Below are positions 18,201 through 27,357 of a stretch of 64,000 bases of DNA, one piece after another. Made by a program: the position numbers and the translations under genes. Where the stretch lies: NCBI GenBank assembly GCA_016713445.1, contig JADJPB010000013.1, positions 62,001 through 126,000 on the forward strand. The letters are read 5' to 3'. The notes beneath the pieces are model-generated. The model was given only the letters and a program-made list of their open reading frames with translations, did no database searches and had not been told where the DNA came from. Source of the DNA: Bacteroidota bacterium (lineage in GTDB: Bacteria; Bacteroidota; Bacteroidia; AKYH767-A; OLB10). Each line of letters begins with the position of its first letter. Position 1 is the stretch's first letter.

Positions 18201-18674
18201 TTGGTCCAAAGAGGTCAGTTTGCGCTGAACAGGGGACTTTGTCGAAATGAGGTCAATTTAGGCGGAATATCCGCAAACTTGAATGCCGTATTAATAGACA
18301 AAAATAATGCATCTGTAGGTAACTATAATATTATAAATGAAGGCACTCCAACAACCCAATTAACTGCAAATATACCTTTTCATGGCGCTATAGAAAATGG
18401 GGTGATAAATGAAAAAAGGTTGTTGATCTCCTTGCATCGAAATTGTGTTGTTACGAATGACGTTAATCCTAATATTTATTTAGATACTAAAAATACTTTC
18501 GATGATTTAATTAACTGGTCATGTATTTCTTCAATACCCTTTACCACGCAATTTGGCTCATTGATGGACCCCAATCCATATGTGGAAACATATACAAATG
18601 CAAATTTAAGTTTCAACTTTATAACAGGATCTCCGTTAGGTGACCTAATATTCCATCCGCGAATCCAATTATAA
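18201..18674 (+). CDS. giant T9SS surface protein, continuation 5
   Basis: A 157-codon frame right of the A-rich stretch with ISANLNAVLIDKNNASVGNY, IPFHGAIENGVINEKRLLIS and NPYVETYTNANLSFNFITGS. Coding quality returns abruptly near 18200. It is followed within 6 bases by the next frame, so a single indel near 18660 explains the break. Confidence 0.5.
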   Translation: MVQRGQFALNRGLCRNEVNLGGISANLNAVLIDKNNASVGNYNIINEGTPTTQLTANIPFHGAIENGVINEKRLLISLHRNCVVTNDVNPNIYLDTKNTFDDLINWSCISSIPFTTQFGSLMDPNPYVETYTNANLSFNFITGSPLGDLIFHPRIQL

Positions 18675-18679
18675 TAGAA

Positions 18680-20947
18680 ATGGAATATTTTAATGGTAGT
18701 TTTGCTACTGAGGCACCTGATAACTGGATTTATTTTGAGAGTAATGTACCAAATCAACTAACAGATATAAGCTACATTTTAATTGATCCTATAACAAATT
18801 TACCAATTGTACCAGAGATAAGTCCAACTTATGGTTCAGTATTTAAAATCGGAAGTGTTATAAAAGGAACTACTCGTACTTTACACTTGTTTGTTGATTG
18901 GAGCAATTGTCCAGCCGCTGTTCCTGGTAATCCAAATCCGAATTTTGAAATAACAGCAAAGTATGGAACAAATTGTAGAGTATCACCTGTGCCAATTCCT
19001 ATCGATAATATAATATTGAATACTTGTTCTATATTTACTACTTATCCTCCATATGAAATAGAAAGGCAAGCATCTCAGTTAGCTGCGGTACTCGGAAATT
19101 ATTCACAAAACTGGGATGGATGTAGTGATTTTATTGTTCCTGTAACGTGGATTAGCTCCGGAGGGGATTTATCAAATGCAATATTTAATTTAATTGTCCC
19201 AAACGGACTTCAAATTAATTATGCTTCGACCAACTTATTTATTTCTGCCATGGTTGGTACTCAGTTGGTGAGTTTACCCATGCCACCTTGGTTCTTTATT
19301 CAGCCGATCCAAAATGGAAATAATTGGGAGTATAATTGGGATTTATTAGCTTTAGCAGATTTGTTTTCACAAATCGGCCATTTTAATAGCGATTCTGATC
19401 CTAACGCAATCACTTTGAATCTTGTTTTTTCTGCAAATAGTAATTTAATTTCTCCATTTGCGATAAGTTGTGGAGCTACAGCACAGGATAAGTGTGGAGT
19501 TGATGCAAGTTTTCCAACCCAATTGACAAATAGCATACAAATTACTGGGACTCCTCCTCCCGCTGTTTCTATAGTACAAGTCGGTCAACTTTGCAATGGC
19601 AATTCTGTGCAGTTAAATGCAACTCCAGGCTTTACCTCTTATTTATGGTCAAATGGCCTAACCAGTTCAACAATTAATGTAAATTCAAGTGGTATTTTTA
19701 CTGTTACTGCCACAGACGCTAATGGATGCCTTTCTTATGATTTTATAGAAGTATTGGATGGAGAGCCCATTGTTAACTTATCTACGACTTCTCATTATTG
19801 TTCTACTTCCTCAGTCCCTATAATTTTAAGCAATGATGACCATGATCCGTTTTATACTTATTTATGGTCAAATTCGTTAAATACTAGTAGCATAACTGTA
19901 ACTGCTGCAGGAATTTATTCTGTCACAGTAACGGGGCCTAACGGTTGTTCTGTAGTTTCAAATATTACTGTACATGATCTTTCGCCAGGTTTATCAGTAG
20001 CAATAATTAATGGCCCTGATTTTTGTGCTACCAGTGTTAGTCCATTGGAATTAGTTGCATCAACTCAGCAACCAGGTTCAACATATTTATGGAATACTCT
20101 TTCTACTAGCTCTACTATTTATCCTACTCCAATTAGTACTACAACTTTTATTGTAACTGCGACAAATATGGGGTGCAGCGAGTCAATTTCAACAATAGTT
20201 TCTAATATTACTCCAACAGTTTATGTAACGAGTAGTCACCCCTTAGGATTTTGCGGTTCAACTCCGGTTGATTTAACAGCAAATTCCAGTCAAACCACCT
20301 ATTCTTGGAGCCATAGTTTGGGATCAACTCAAACGGTATCCGTCTCCCCAATGGCTTCAACAACTTATACTGTCACAGTTTCAGATCCTACAGGATGTAC
20401 AGCCCAAGCTAGTTATACGGTCGAAAATATTGAGCCAAATGTTACCATAAATAATGGTTTGCCTTACTATATTTGCCCTCTGCAGAGCGGAACTTTGTAT
20501 GCTTCTGCGGATCCAATAAATTCAAATGGTGGAGCGATAAATTATACGTATCAATGGACACCTGGGAATCAAACTAATCAAACTTTAAGCGTGCCCAACC
20601 CTAGTTTCAGTCAACCTTATACTGTTATTGCTACAAATACTGCAAATCAATGTACAGCAACTAGTACATTTTACTTTTCAGATCTAACCCCACATGTTAA
20701 TTTCCCTATTAATCCTATTCCTGTAACTTTCCCAACACCACCTATAACACTAAATCCAACAATAAGTAATTGCATTGGATGTACTTATGTGTGGTATGAG
20801 GATCCATTAAACAATATTCCGATTCCAGGGTGTACTACCGCAACTTGTATTGTAAGTCCGGCAACTACTACACAATATTGTGTACATGTCACAAGTAATA
20901 CAACTTCTCCAGATAATAGTTGTACGACTATAGAGTGTGTGGGTTGA
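18680..20947 (+). CDS. giant T9SS surface protein, Ig-like repeat part
   Basis: A 755-codon frame. The first 280 residues are unassigned beta-rich sequence (NWIYFESNVPNQL, FLSQIGHFNSDSDPNA-like region). From about residue 290 come six tandem Ig/PKD-like modules of 75-85 residues with the pattern (L)C..SV.L.A....SYLWSNG..TSTI.V...G.YTVTVTD.NGC. Examples are FTSYLWSNGLTSSTINVNSS, TYLWSNSLNTSSITVTAAGI and TYSWSHSLGSTQTVSVSP. Such modules are typical stalks of SprB-like and other T9SS adhesins. It ends at 20947, where the next frame (from 20937) continues with VEVTNPLAGRCAPPFTNMPA. Confidence 0.65.
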   Translation: MEYFNGSFATEAPDNWIYFESNVPNQLTDISYILIDPITNLPIVPEISPTYGSVFKIGSVIKGTTRTLHLFVDWSNCPAAVPGNPNPNFEITAKYGTNCRVSPVPIPIDNIILNTCSIFTTYPPYEIERQASQLAAVLGNYSQNWDGCSDFIVPVTWISSGGDLSNAIFNLIVPNGLQINYASTNLFISAMVGTQLVSLPMPPWFFIQPIQNGNNWEYNWDLLALADLFSQIGHFNSDSDPNAITLNLVFSANSNLISPFAISCGATAQDKCGVDASFPTQLTNSIQITGTPPPAVSIVQVGQLCNGNSVQLNATPGFTSYLWSNGLTSSTINVNSSGIFTVTATDANGCLSYDFIEVLDGEPIVNLSTTSHYCSTSSVPIILSNDDHDPFYTYLWSNSLNTSSITVTAAGIYSVTVTGPNGCSVVSNITVHDLSPGLSVAIINGPDFCATSVSPLELVASTQQPGSTYLWNTLSTSSTIYPTPISTTTFIVTATNMGCSESISTIVSNITPTVYVTSSHPLGFCGSTPVDLTANSSQTTYSWSHSLGSTQTVSVSPMASTTYTVTVSDPTGCTAQASYTVENIEPNVTINNGLPYYICPLQSGTLYASADPINSNGGAINYTYQWTPGNQTNQTLSVPNPSFSQPYTVIATNTANQCTATSTFYFSDLTPHVNFPINPIPVTFPTPPITLNPTISNCIGCTYVWYEDPLNNIPIPGCTTATCIVSPATTTQYCVHVTSNTTSPDNSCTTIECVG

Positions 20948-21743
20948 AGTTACGAATCCATTAGCAGGTAGATGCGCACCTCCATTTACAAATATGCCTG
21001 CTCAGGAACTTACTACAGCTTTGATTCAAGGTAGTTCTAATTCTAGCTTTGTTTTACCAAATAATACTGAATGGTATGCAGATAATGATATTATTTTAAA
21101 TAAAGATTTATTTATTGGAACGAATGTCAAAATTTCATTTGGACCAAGTGTTCGATTGTTTGTGCCGAACGGAAGAAAATTGCAGATTGATAATGGTGGA
21201 ACATTACAGGGCTGCACTAATGAAATGTGGGGCGGCATTTATCTATATCCTGGAGGCGAGGTAAGAATGAATGGAACTTTGCCAAATAATAAAGTATTGA
21301 TTAAAGAAGCTACAATTGCACTTGAAGCTATAGGAAATAATTGCATAATAGTTCTAAATGGATCTGTCACCTTTGATAGGAACAATGTTGGTGTTTATTT
21401 ACACGATGGAGATTTTTCAAGTTCGATATTTAATGGGACTTCTTTCACTTGTTCGGCAGCTTTGCTTTTACCTTTCAATTTAAATCCATATTCTACAACT
21501 CATTTTAAAGCAAAAGATGCAGGAAGTATTACTTTTAATTATGGTTCGACATCAGCTTATGGAAATATATTTACTGATGCATTAGTTTGTCTTGATTTTC
21601 TAAGAACAAATTTAACAGTAGAAGGAACTTATTTTTCTCAACTTAAGTTTGTTGGGAATAATTGGCCGACTAATTACCACTCAGCAATTTTATTTTCAAA
21701 CGAAACACCAAAAAACCTCATCAGTAGTTTTAAAAAACCTTAG
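20937..21743 (+). CDS. giant T9SS surface protein, beta-helix part
   Basis: A 268-codon frame with the signature of a right-handed beta-helix entry: WYADNDIILNKDLFIGTNVK, FGPSVRLFVPNGRKLQIDNG, GTLQGCTNEMWGGIYLYPGG. Repeating coils follow (VTFDRNNVGVYLHDG, NLTVEGTYFSQLKF). Such domains often bind or cleave polysaccharides or act as passive spacers. It continues in other frames to the right. Confidence 0.55.
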   Translation: MWVEVTNPLAGRCAPPFTNMPAQELTTALIQGSSNSSFVLPNNTEWYADNDIILNKDLFIGTNVKISFGPSVRLFVPNGRKLQIDNGGTLQGCTNEMWGGIYLYPGGEVRMNGTLPNNKVLIKEATIALEAIGNNCIIVLNGSVTFDRNNVGVYLHDGDFSSSIFNGTSFTCSAALLLPFNLNPYSTTHFKAKDAGSITFNYGSTSAYGNIFTDALVCLDFLRTNLTVEGTYFSQLKFVGNNWPTNYHSAILFSNETPKNLISSFKKP

Positions 21744-22187
21744 AGTCGGTTACAATTCAACGAATCAAATTACAAATTCTTTTGTGGACTGCCACAAATC
21801 AATTAGCAGTAATGGTTTAGCTGTTATTTTTATAGAAAATAATGATTTCCTTAAGAGGATCTATAGGGTTAGAGCTGAAAAGAAATTATGCAATACCATC
21901 ACAGAATAAAATTGGATCTATTAGAATTAGAAATAATTATTTCACTCTTACAAAAGCAATCGGAATCGATTTAATGGATAATAATAGTATTTATACCGAA
22001 TGTGGCGGCAAATCGATTCAATCTTGGAACACAGTTTCAAGAGGCAGCCGAAACCGATAAAGCTATCTATGTTCATAATTCGTATCTCGGCTTTAATCCA
22101 ACTCCGTATACTTTAATTGTTAACAATGACATTATTCATTGTAGGTTTGGAATTCAAATGCTTCCAACAAGACAAAGGGTCAATTAG
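21649..22187 (+). CDS. giant T9SS surface protein, beta-helix fragments in changing frames
   Basis: Three short overlapping frames carry the continued beta-helix: TSSVVLKNLRVGYNSTNQIT, then KIGSIRIRNNYFTLTKAIGI, then KAIYVHNSYLGFNPTPYTLI and VNNDIIHCRFGIQML. Each looks like one or two parallel-beta coils. The frame changes at about 21715, 21840 and 22015. From 22190 to 22290 no frame is convincingly open. Confidence 0.45.
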
Positions 22188-22291
22188 TGGTAACAATATT
22201 TATTTTGAAATTCAGACGTTTCATTAACATATAATGCAAGCCCTATTGTATATAGAAGAGAATAAATCTTCAAAATACAAGAAATATTAAT

Positions 22292-22726
22292 GTGATAAAC
22301 AACGAAATATTGCGCGTACTTTCCCCTAACGCAAATAAAATGGACATTTCAACTGTTGAAGGCACTAATCAAGTAGGCACTTTAATTTGTGGAATTAACG
22401 AAGAGTCAAGCAGTAATTCTTATACGGAAAATAATTTATTTAATTTACCTACTCATGTTCGTATAATTGGTCCATGCCCTTTTTCCATCTTTGATTGTAA
22501 TAACTTAACAAACGGAATTGAAGGATTTAAGATTGATGGGCTAAATAATAATACTACTTTTATTTCTCATCAAGGTACTATTAACACCCCAAATGGAAAT
22601 AAATGGTTCAGTTGGAGCAATCCTAATATGCCAGTCACAAGAATAAACGGGCAAAATCAGGCTCCATCCAATTGGTTTTTTGATGTAAACAACTCAATTC
22701 AAAAGACCCAGAATTTGGTGGATTAA
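22292..22726 (+). CDS. giant T9SS surface protein, end of beta-helix
   Basis: A 144-codon frame starting just after NIRNINVINNEILRVLSPNA with further helix coils (NSYTENNLFNLPTHVRIIGP, FDCNNLTNGIEGFKIDGLNN). It is followed by a capping segment NPNMPVTRINGQNQAPSNWF. The frame breaks near 22715; the next frame reads NPEFGGLTVAQNITPLGIST. Confidence 0.5.
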   Translation: MINNEILRVLSPNANKMDISTVEGTNQVGTLICGINEESSSNSYTENNLFNLPTHVRIIGPCPFSIFDCNNLTNGIEGFKIDGLNNNTTFISHQGTINTPNGNKWFSWSNPNMPVTRINGQNQAPSNWFFDVNNSIQKTQNLVD

Positions 22727-22913
22727 CAGTAGCACAAAATATTACTCCACTTGGTATTTCGACCACCTCTTGCAATTCAAATCCGTGTCTAGATTGTACT
22801 GTCGATAGGTTAGCTGCAATTATGGAAGCAGCACAAGATGTAAATATGGATGAGGAGTTGCGATTTGCATTGAAAATTATATTTATAGAAATATTAAAGA
22901 CAGTCTTCAGCTT

Positions 22914-23543
22914 TTGTATACTGGTTCAATTCATGATGTTGAATTGCAAAACTTCTTTACATCTTTAACATTAAGTAACATTGGATTAATTGGTGAAATA
23001 GATGAATTGTTGGCAGATAATGATTATGCAAATGCCTTCTTTGCCAATCAAGATTTGGTTTCTACTAATTTGATGGAATCAAATCTAGAAACCGTTAATA
23101 GAATTTGTACTTCTTTAGAGCTTGATTATTCTTTATTAGATAGTTTAGATCGGGAAGAGTTGTTGTTTATTGCTTATCAATATCCGAGGTTGGGTGGGGA
23201 AGCTGTCTATCGTGCAAGAGCAATTTTAGGAATAGATGTTGATGATACTGAAATAGCATTTAGAATTAGAAGCGATTTAGGAAGAAGTATTAAGGATAAT
23301 TTTATTGTTATTCCAAACCCATCCACCGGAGAATTTAAGGTTGCGTACAGTTTAATGGAAGATGAAATTGCCTGGTTAGAACTTTACGATAACTTAGGAA
23401 AGATTATTTCCTCAAAAATGGTGAATAATAATTCAACTTTCATTAACTTTAAAGAGTCTCGTAATATGTCGGGAGTCTATAATTTAAAGATTAAAACCAG
23501 TACTGGTTTTGTTGCTAATAAAAAAGTGGTAATATTAAAGTAA
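22914..23543 (+). CDS. giant T9SS surface protein, C-terminal part with sorting domain
   Basis: A 209-codon frame that ends the giant protein. Its first 120 residues are helical (IGEIDELLADNDYANAFFAN, EELLFIAYQYPRLGGEAVYR), a common linker in such proteins. The last 80 residues are a type A T9SS C-terminal domain: FIVIPNPSTGEFKVAYSL, WLELYDNLGKIISSKM, GVYNLKIKTSTGFVANKKVV. This domain directs transport through the type IX secretion pore and anchoring to A-LPS. The next gene starts 1 base after the stop. Confidence 0.75.
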   Translation: MYTGSIHDVELQNFFTSLTLSNIGLIGEIDELLADNDYANAFFANQDLVSTNLMESNLETVNRICTSLELDYSLLDSLDREELLFIAYQYPRLGGEAVYRARAILGIDVDDTEIAFRIRSDLGRSIKDNFIVIPNPSTGEFKVAYSLMEDEIAWLELYDNLGKIISSKMVNNNSTFINFKESRNMSGVYNLKIKTSTGFVANKKVVILK

Positions 23544-23544
23544 T

Positions 23545-25082
23545 TTGAAACTTAAAATTGCATATTTAATATTGTTGATAGCAATTATTGCATGCCATTC
23601 ATCAAATGCCCAATTCACTGATCGTTATTGGGCATTTGGTGATAGTGCGGCTATTGATTTTAAAAACCTAAATAGTCCACAGCCGGCAATGAGTGTTTTG
23701 CAATCTAGGGGAACCTGCGCAAGTATATGTGACAGTATTGGTGATCTATTATTTTATTGTGGGACACCGTACGTATACCAATGGAGGTTGCCGACATTTA
23801 ATTATACATATGGATACGTTGTGAATAAAGCTCATCAATTAATGGACAGAGGTGATTCTATTGTAGGCACTCTTTGGTACCAAGAAATGGTAATTGTCCC
23901 TGACCCTTCTAATATAAGTAGATTTTATATATTTAGTGCTGGTGTAACTAATGTTACTAGCGGTTTATATTATTCGATTATTGATTTATCATATAATAGT
24001 GGTTTAGGAAAAGTAGTGCAAAAGAATGTTCAATTAAGAACAGATCAAATTTGTGATGGTATCACAGCAGTTCGTCATGGAAATGGGCGTGATTGGTGGG
24101 TTATTGCAAGAAGCTGGGATTTTGCACCCAAAAATGACATCACCGCTTATTTGGTCAATCCTGGGGGTGTTACTGCGAATCCAACACAAAACATAGGCAT
24201 ACTTGCAACTTCTGAGGGATTTTTCCGGTTAAAATTTAACAATGATGGTACCCATTTATACAATGTAGCCTCAAGAGGTATAGTGGAGCGATTTGACTTT
24301 GACAGGTGCAATGGAATTTTTTCAAATCAAATCACCTATAATAATTTAGGAACCCCTTACAGTGGTGTTGGGGATTTGAAGTTTCTCCCGATGAAAGCAA
24401 ATTATATATTTCACAGATTTATCAAACTTTTAATCAGGATACGGGATACCTATATCAATTTGATTTAAGTGTGGCGATTTTTCTAGCTAGTGCCGATACG
24501 TTAGCAACATTTTTAACTCCGGATCTACCTGGTTTATTAGAATTAGGTCCGAATGGTAAAATATACCATAGTGTTACATGGGCGGGTCCTGATACCTGTT
24601 ACGATTATTTGTATTGCTATGGAACAGTAAATACTACTAATTCTAATCTTTCTGTGATCAACTACCCAGATAGCATAGCGTCGGCATGTGATTATCAACC
24701 TTTCAGCTTTTATCTCGGAGGGCATAAAGCTTATACTGGCCTCCCGAATAACCATAATTATGAACTCGATACATTACATGGTAGTCCTTGCGATACACTC
24801 ATTGCCGTAGGATTAAATGACTTTTTTCCTAAAAACAAAGAGTTAAAACTCTACTACGACAAAACCTGGCAAACGGTGTTTGTGAATGCAGAGGAACTAC
24901 AAGGAAGAAGCGCAATTTTGGAATTTTACAATATCAATGGACAACTGATGGAAAGAATTTCATCTGAAACGGACGGTAGTTATTTTTCGAAAAGTAGTAG
25001 TTTCTCTTCTCAAGCAGATGGAGTTTATATTATGAGGTTACGTACGGAAAAGGAAGTGCTAACAGGTAAATTTGTGAAATAG
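23545..25082 (+). CDS. secreted protein with T9SS sorting domain (one frameshift)
   Basis: The start is TTG at 23545-23547, the first possible codon after the preceding stop. It gives a signal peptide (MKLKIAYLILLIAIIACHSS, mature from QFTDRYWAFGD). The body of about 400 residues has repeats of the kind seen in secreted beta-propellers (YWAFGDSAAIDF, VPDPSNISRFYIFSAG, LGPNGKIYHSVTWAG). The sorting domain is QTVFVNAEELQGRSAILEFY to GVYIMRLRTEKEVLTGKFVK. The frame changes once near 24395, where GVGDLKF should continue as SPDESKLYISQIYQTFNQDT. It is tightly coupled to the giant surface protein, so the two probably act together at the surface. The ligand is unknown. Confidence 0.75.
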
Positions 25083-25136
25083 TAATTCTTTCGGAGGGCA
25101 TTTTTGGTGAATAGTGTTTGCTGCACATAAATTTGC

Positions 25137-25293
25137 TCGATACTCGATATTCAATGCTAGATACTCGATGCTCGATAATCGTTACTCGATAATCGTTACT
25201 CGATGCTCGATATTCGATGCTCGATTCTCGATACTTGATACTCGATACTCGATTCTCGATACACTCGATATACTTGATACTCGATGCTTGATG
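25137..25293. repeat. degenerate short tandem repeat (TACTCGATACTCGATGC)
   Basis: About 155 bases consist of near-copies of the units TACTCGA, TGCTCGA and TTCTCGA joined by T/AT, with roughly 20 CGAT/TGAT steps. Spacing varies between 7 and 11, so it is not a CRISPR array. An open frame across it is an artefact of the repeat (period rich in TCG/ATA). Confidence 0.8.
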
Positions 25294-25401
25294 TTATGCA
25301 TCTTAACAGCTAATGTCATGTCAGAAGCCAGCAGCCAGAAGCTTTCCGATCCGAAGCACAAATTTTAAATTAACAATGAATATTACTCCACCCACCAACT
25401 C

Positions 25402-26318
25402 TTATCGAAAAATATCCTCGTTCCGCACCATACTTAAATAATTATAGTATCGCTCGGGATTGATTTCGCCATTTTCTACGGCGAGTTTGATGGCGCATTT
25501 TTTTTCGTTTTCGTGGAGGCAATTGTTGAAGTGACATTGGTTCATGCGCTCTCTGAATTCTACAAAGTAGTGACTAATTTCGGAAGGTTTGAAATCGATG
25601 TTTACAAATTCACGAATGCCGGGTGTATCGATTAAGTAGGTTTGATTTCCTAACGAATGCATCTCAGCAAAAGTGGTGGTGTGTTTTCCGGTGAGATGTT
25701 GCTTGGAAATGATTCCCGTTTTGAGTTGGAGTGTGGGATCTAAAATATTGATGAGACTCGATTTTCCAACTCCCGAATGTCCAGCGAGCAAATTTACTTT
25801 GGCTTGAAAAGCTTTTTTTATGGCTTCAATTCCATCTAAAGAAACCGTAGAAACTTTAATGCATGGATATCCTAAGGGTTCATAAATGCTGATGAACTCA
25901 TCTTGCACCTTCGCTAAATCATCTTTGAAGAGATCACTTTTATTAAAAAGTAATCCGGTTGGAATGCGAAACGATTCGGCGGCGGCGATGAAACGATCGA
26001 TGAATCCCGAGGAGGTTTTGGGTAGGGCCGGAGTGACCACCAACCAAGCCATATCAATATTGGCAGCGATGATATGGGTTTGTTTACTAAGATTTACCGA
26101 TTTACGAACGATGTAATTTTGCGGTCTTCAATTTCTAATATAGTGCCTGTCCCATCTTCCAATAACTCAAAATGAACGAAATCGCCTACAGCAATGGGGT
26201 TGGTAGAGCCAATATCTCGGAGTCGGAGTTGCCCACGGATGCGGCAGGAAATGATTTTTCCATGCTCATCTTCAGTTAGAAACCAGCTTCCAGTCGATTT
26301 TAATACCCTTCCCTTCAC
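25402..26318 (-). CDS. rsgA: ribosome small-subunit-dependent GTPase A (one frameshift)
   Basis: RsgA is a circularly permuted GTPase that checks late 30S assembly. From the GTG at 26316-26318 the protein is about 305 residues, the usual length. It has an N-terminal OB fold (KGRVLKSTGSWFLTEDEHG, CRIRGQLRL). The permuted GTPase follows with G4 NKSD (LLFNKSDLF), G1 GHSGVGKSSLIN and G3 DTPG (YLIDTPGIREF). The zinc finger reads CHFNNCLHENEKKC. The frame changes near 26100 where ILEIEDRK should continue as NYIVRKSVNLSKQTHIIAAN. Starts further upstream would run into the divergent gldA promoter, so I use the GTG. Divergent from gldA with 61 bases between. Confidence 0.92.
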
Positions 26319-26365
26319 GCTGCAAATATATGACAGTAGACCGCAGTACAAACCAATTGAACCAT

Positions 26366-26373
26366 TACCTTTG
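26366..26373 (+). promoter_or_regulatory. -7 promoter box TACCTTTG before gldA
   Basis: The octamer matches the Bacteroidota consensus TAnnTTTG exactly and lies 7 bases before the gldA ATG, which would make the mRNA leader very short. No TTG at the expected upstream spacing is present, so this is a half match. Confidence 0.45.
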
Positions 26374-26379
26374 CGGGCA

Positions 26380-27281
26380 ATGTCAATACTTGTTAAGTCG
26401 ATCAGTAAGTTATACGGAGAGCAAAAGGCACTCGATAATGTTTCTTTTGAGGTACATCCCGGACAAGTAGTCGGATTTTTAGGACCTAACGGTGCCGGAA
26501 AATCGACCATGATGAAAATTATTTCTTGTTTCCTTCCTCAAACTTCAGGTTCAGTGTCCGTTAATGGTTATGATGTAGTCGATCAATCCATGGAAGTGCG
26601 AGCGATGGTGGGCTATCTGCCCGAACATAATCCTCTTTATACGGATATGTATATCAAGGAATTTTTAGAGTTCGTGGGGCGTATCCATCTACCCAAAGCC
26701 GAGGCCGTAAAACGCACCAAAGAAATGATTGAATTGACGGGACTAGGTGTGAAACAACATAAGAAAATTGGAAGGATATCGTCAGCGAGTGGGCCTCGCT
26801 CAAGCCATGATTCACAATCCAAGTGTGTTGATATTGGATGAGCCTACAACTGGCCTCGACCCTAATCAACTGGTCGAGATAAGATCCCTGATACGTAACA
26901 TTGGCAAGGAAAAAACCGTAATACTGTCCACGCATATCATGCAAGAGGTAGAAGCCATTTGTGATCGTGTGCTTATTATTAACAAAGGAAGATTGTCGCC
27001 GATGATTCTACCAATGTACTTCGTAAACAATCGAAGCAAGGAAATGTGATTCATGTGGAATTCGATAAAGAAGCAAATGAAGTGCAATTATCGAAAATTA
27101 AGGGCGTGTTAAGTGTTCAAAAGAAAAGGATAAGACCTGGAGAATAGAGAGTGAAGGTGATGTGGACATTCGACAAGAGCTCTTTCGATTTGCAGTAGAA
27201 CAGAATTTAACAGTGATGGGATTGCAAAAAGAAGAGGGAAATCTAGAATCAGTATTCCGTCAATTAACCGTTAATAAATAG
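26380..27281 (+). CDS. gldA: gliding-motility ABC transporter ATP-binding subunit, GldA-like (frameshifted, signature motif damaged)
   Basis: The reconstructed protein is about 300 residues. It starts MSILVKSISKLYGEQKALDN and has Walker A GPNGAGKSTMMKI, Q-loop region VGYLPEHNPLYTDMYIKEFL, Walker B SVLILDEPTTGLDPNQLVEI and the H-loop STHIMQEVEAICDRVLIINK. PEHNPLY and the STHIMQEVEAICDRV stretch are characteristic of GldA. The signature segment is damaged: where LSKGYRQR is expected, KKIG is followed directly by GYRQRVGL in another frame, so roughly a dozen bases including the conserved Ser are missing near 26770-26785. Further single-base changes lie near 26993 and 27120. The GldF/GldG membrane partners are not in this window. 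Confidence 0.8.
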
Positions 27282-27314
27282 TTGCTCAATTTCCTTTTTC
27301 AATTTCTATCTTTG
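27282..27314 (+). promoter_or_regulatory. metK promoter, TTG-N22-TATCTTTG
   Basis: TTG at 27282-27284 and TATCTTTG at 27307-27314 are separated by 22 bases, inside the 17-23 range known for Bacteroidota sigma-A-type promoters. The box is 43 bases upstream of the metK ATG. Confidence 0.65.
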
Positions 27315-27357
27315 GGCTTCCTAAAAAATACCATTAAACACATAAAATAATTAAAGC

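Noticed and set aside
25137..25293. Possible CRISPR array
   Set aside because: Units are 7-11 bases with no unique spacers of constant length and no cas genes nearby.
25114..25368. 84-codon frame through the TACTCGAT array
   Set aside because: The peptide (RYSILDTRYSILDT-like) is only the translation of the repeat.
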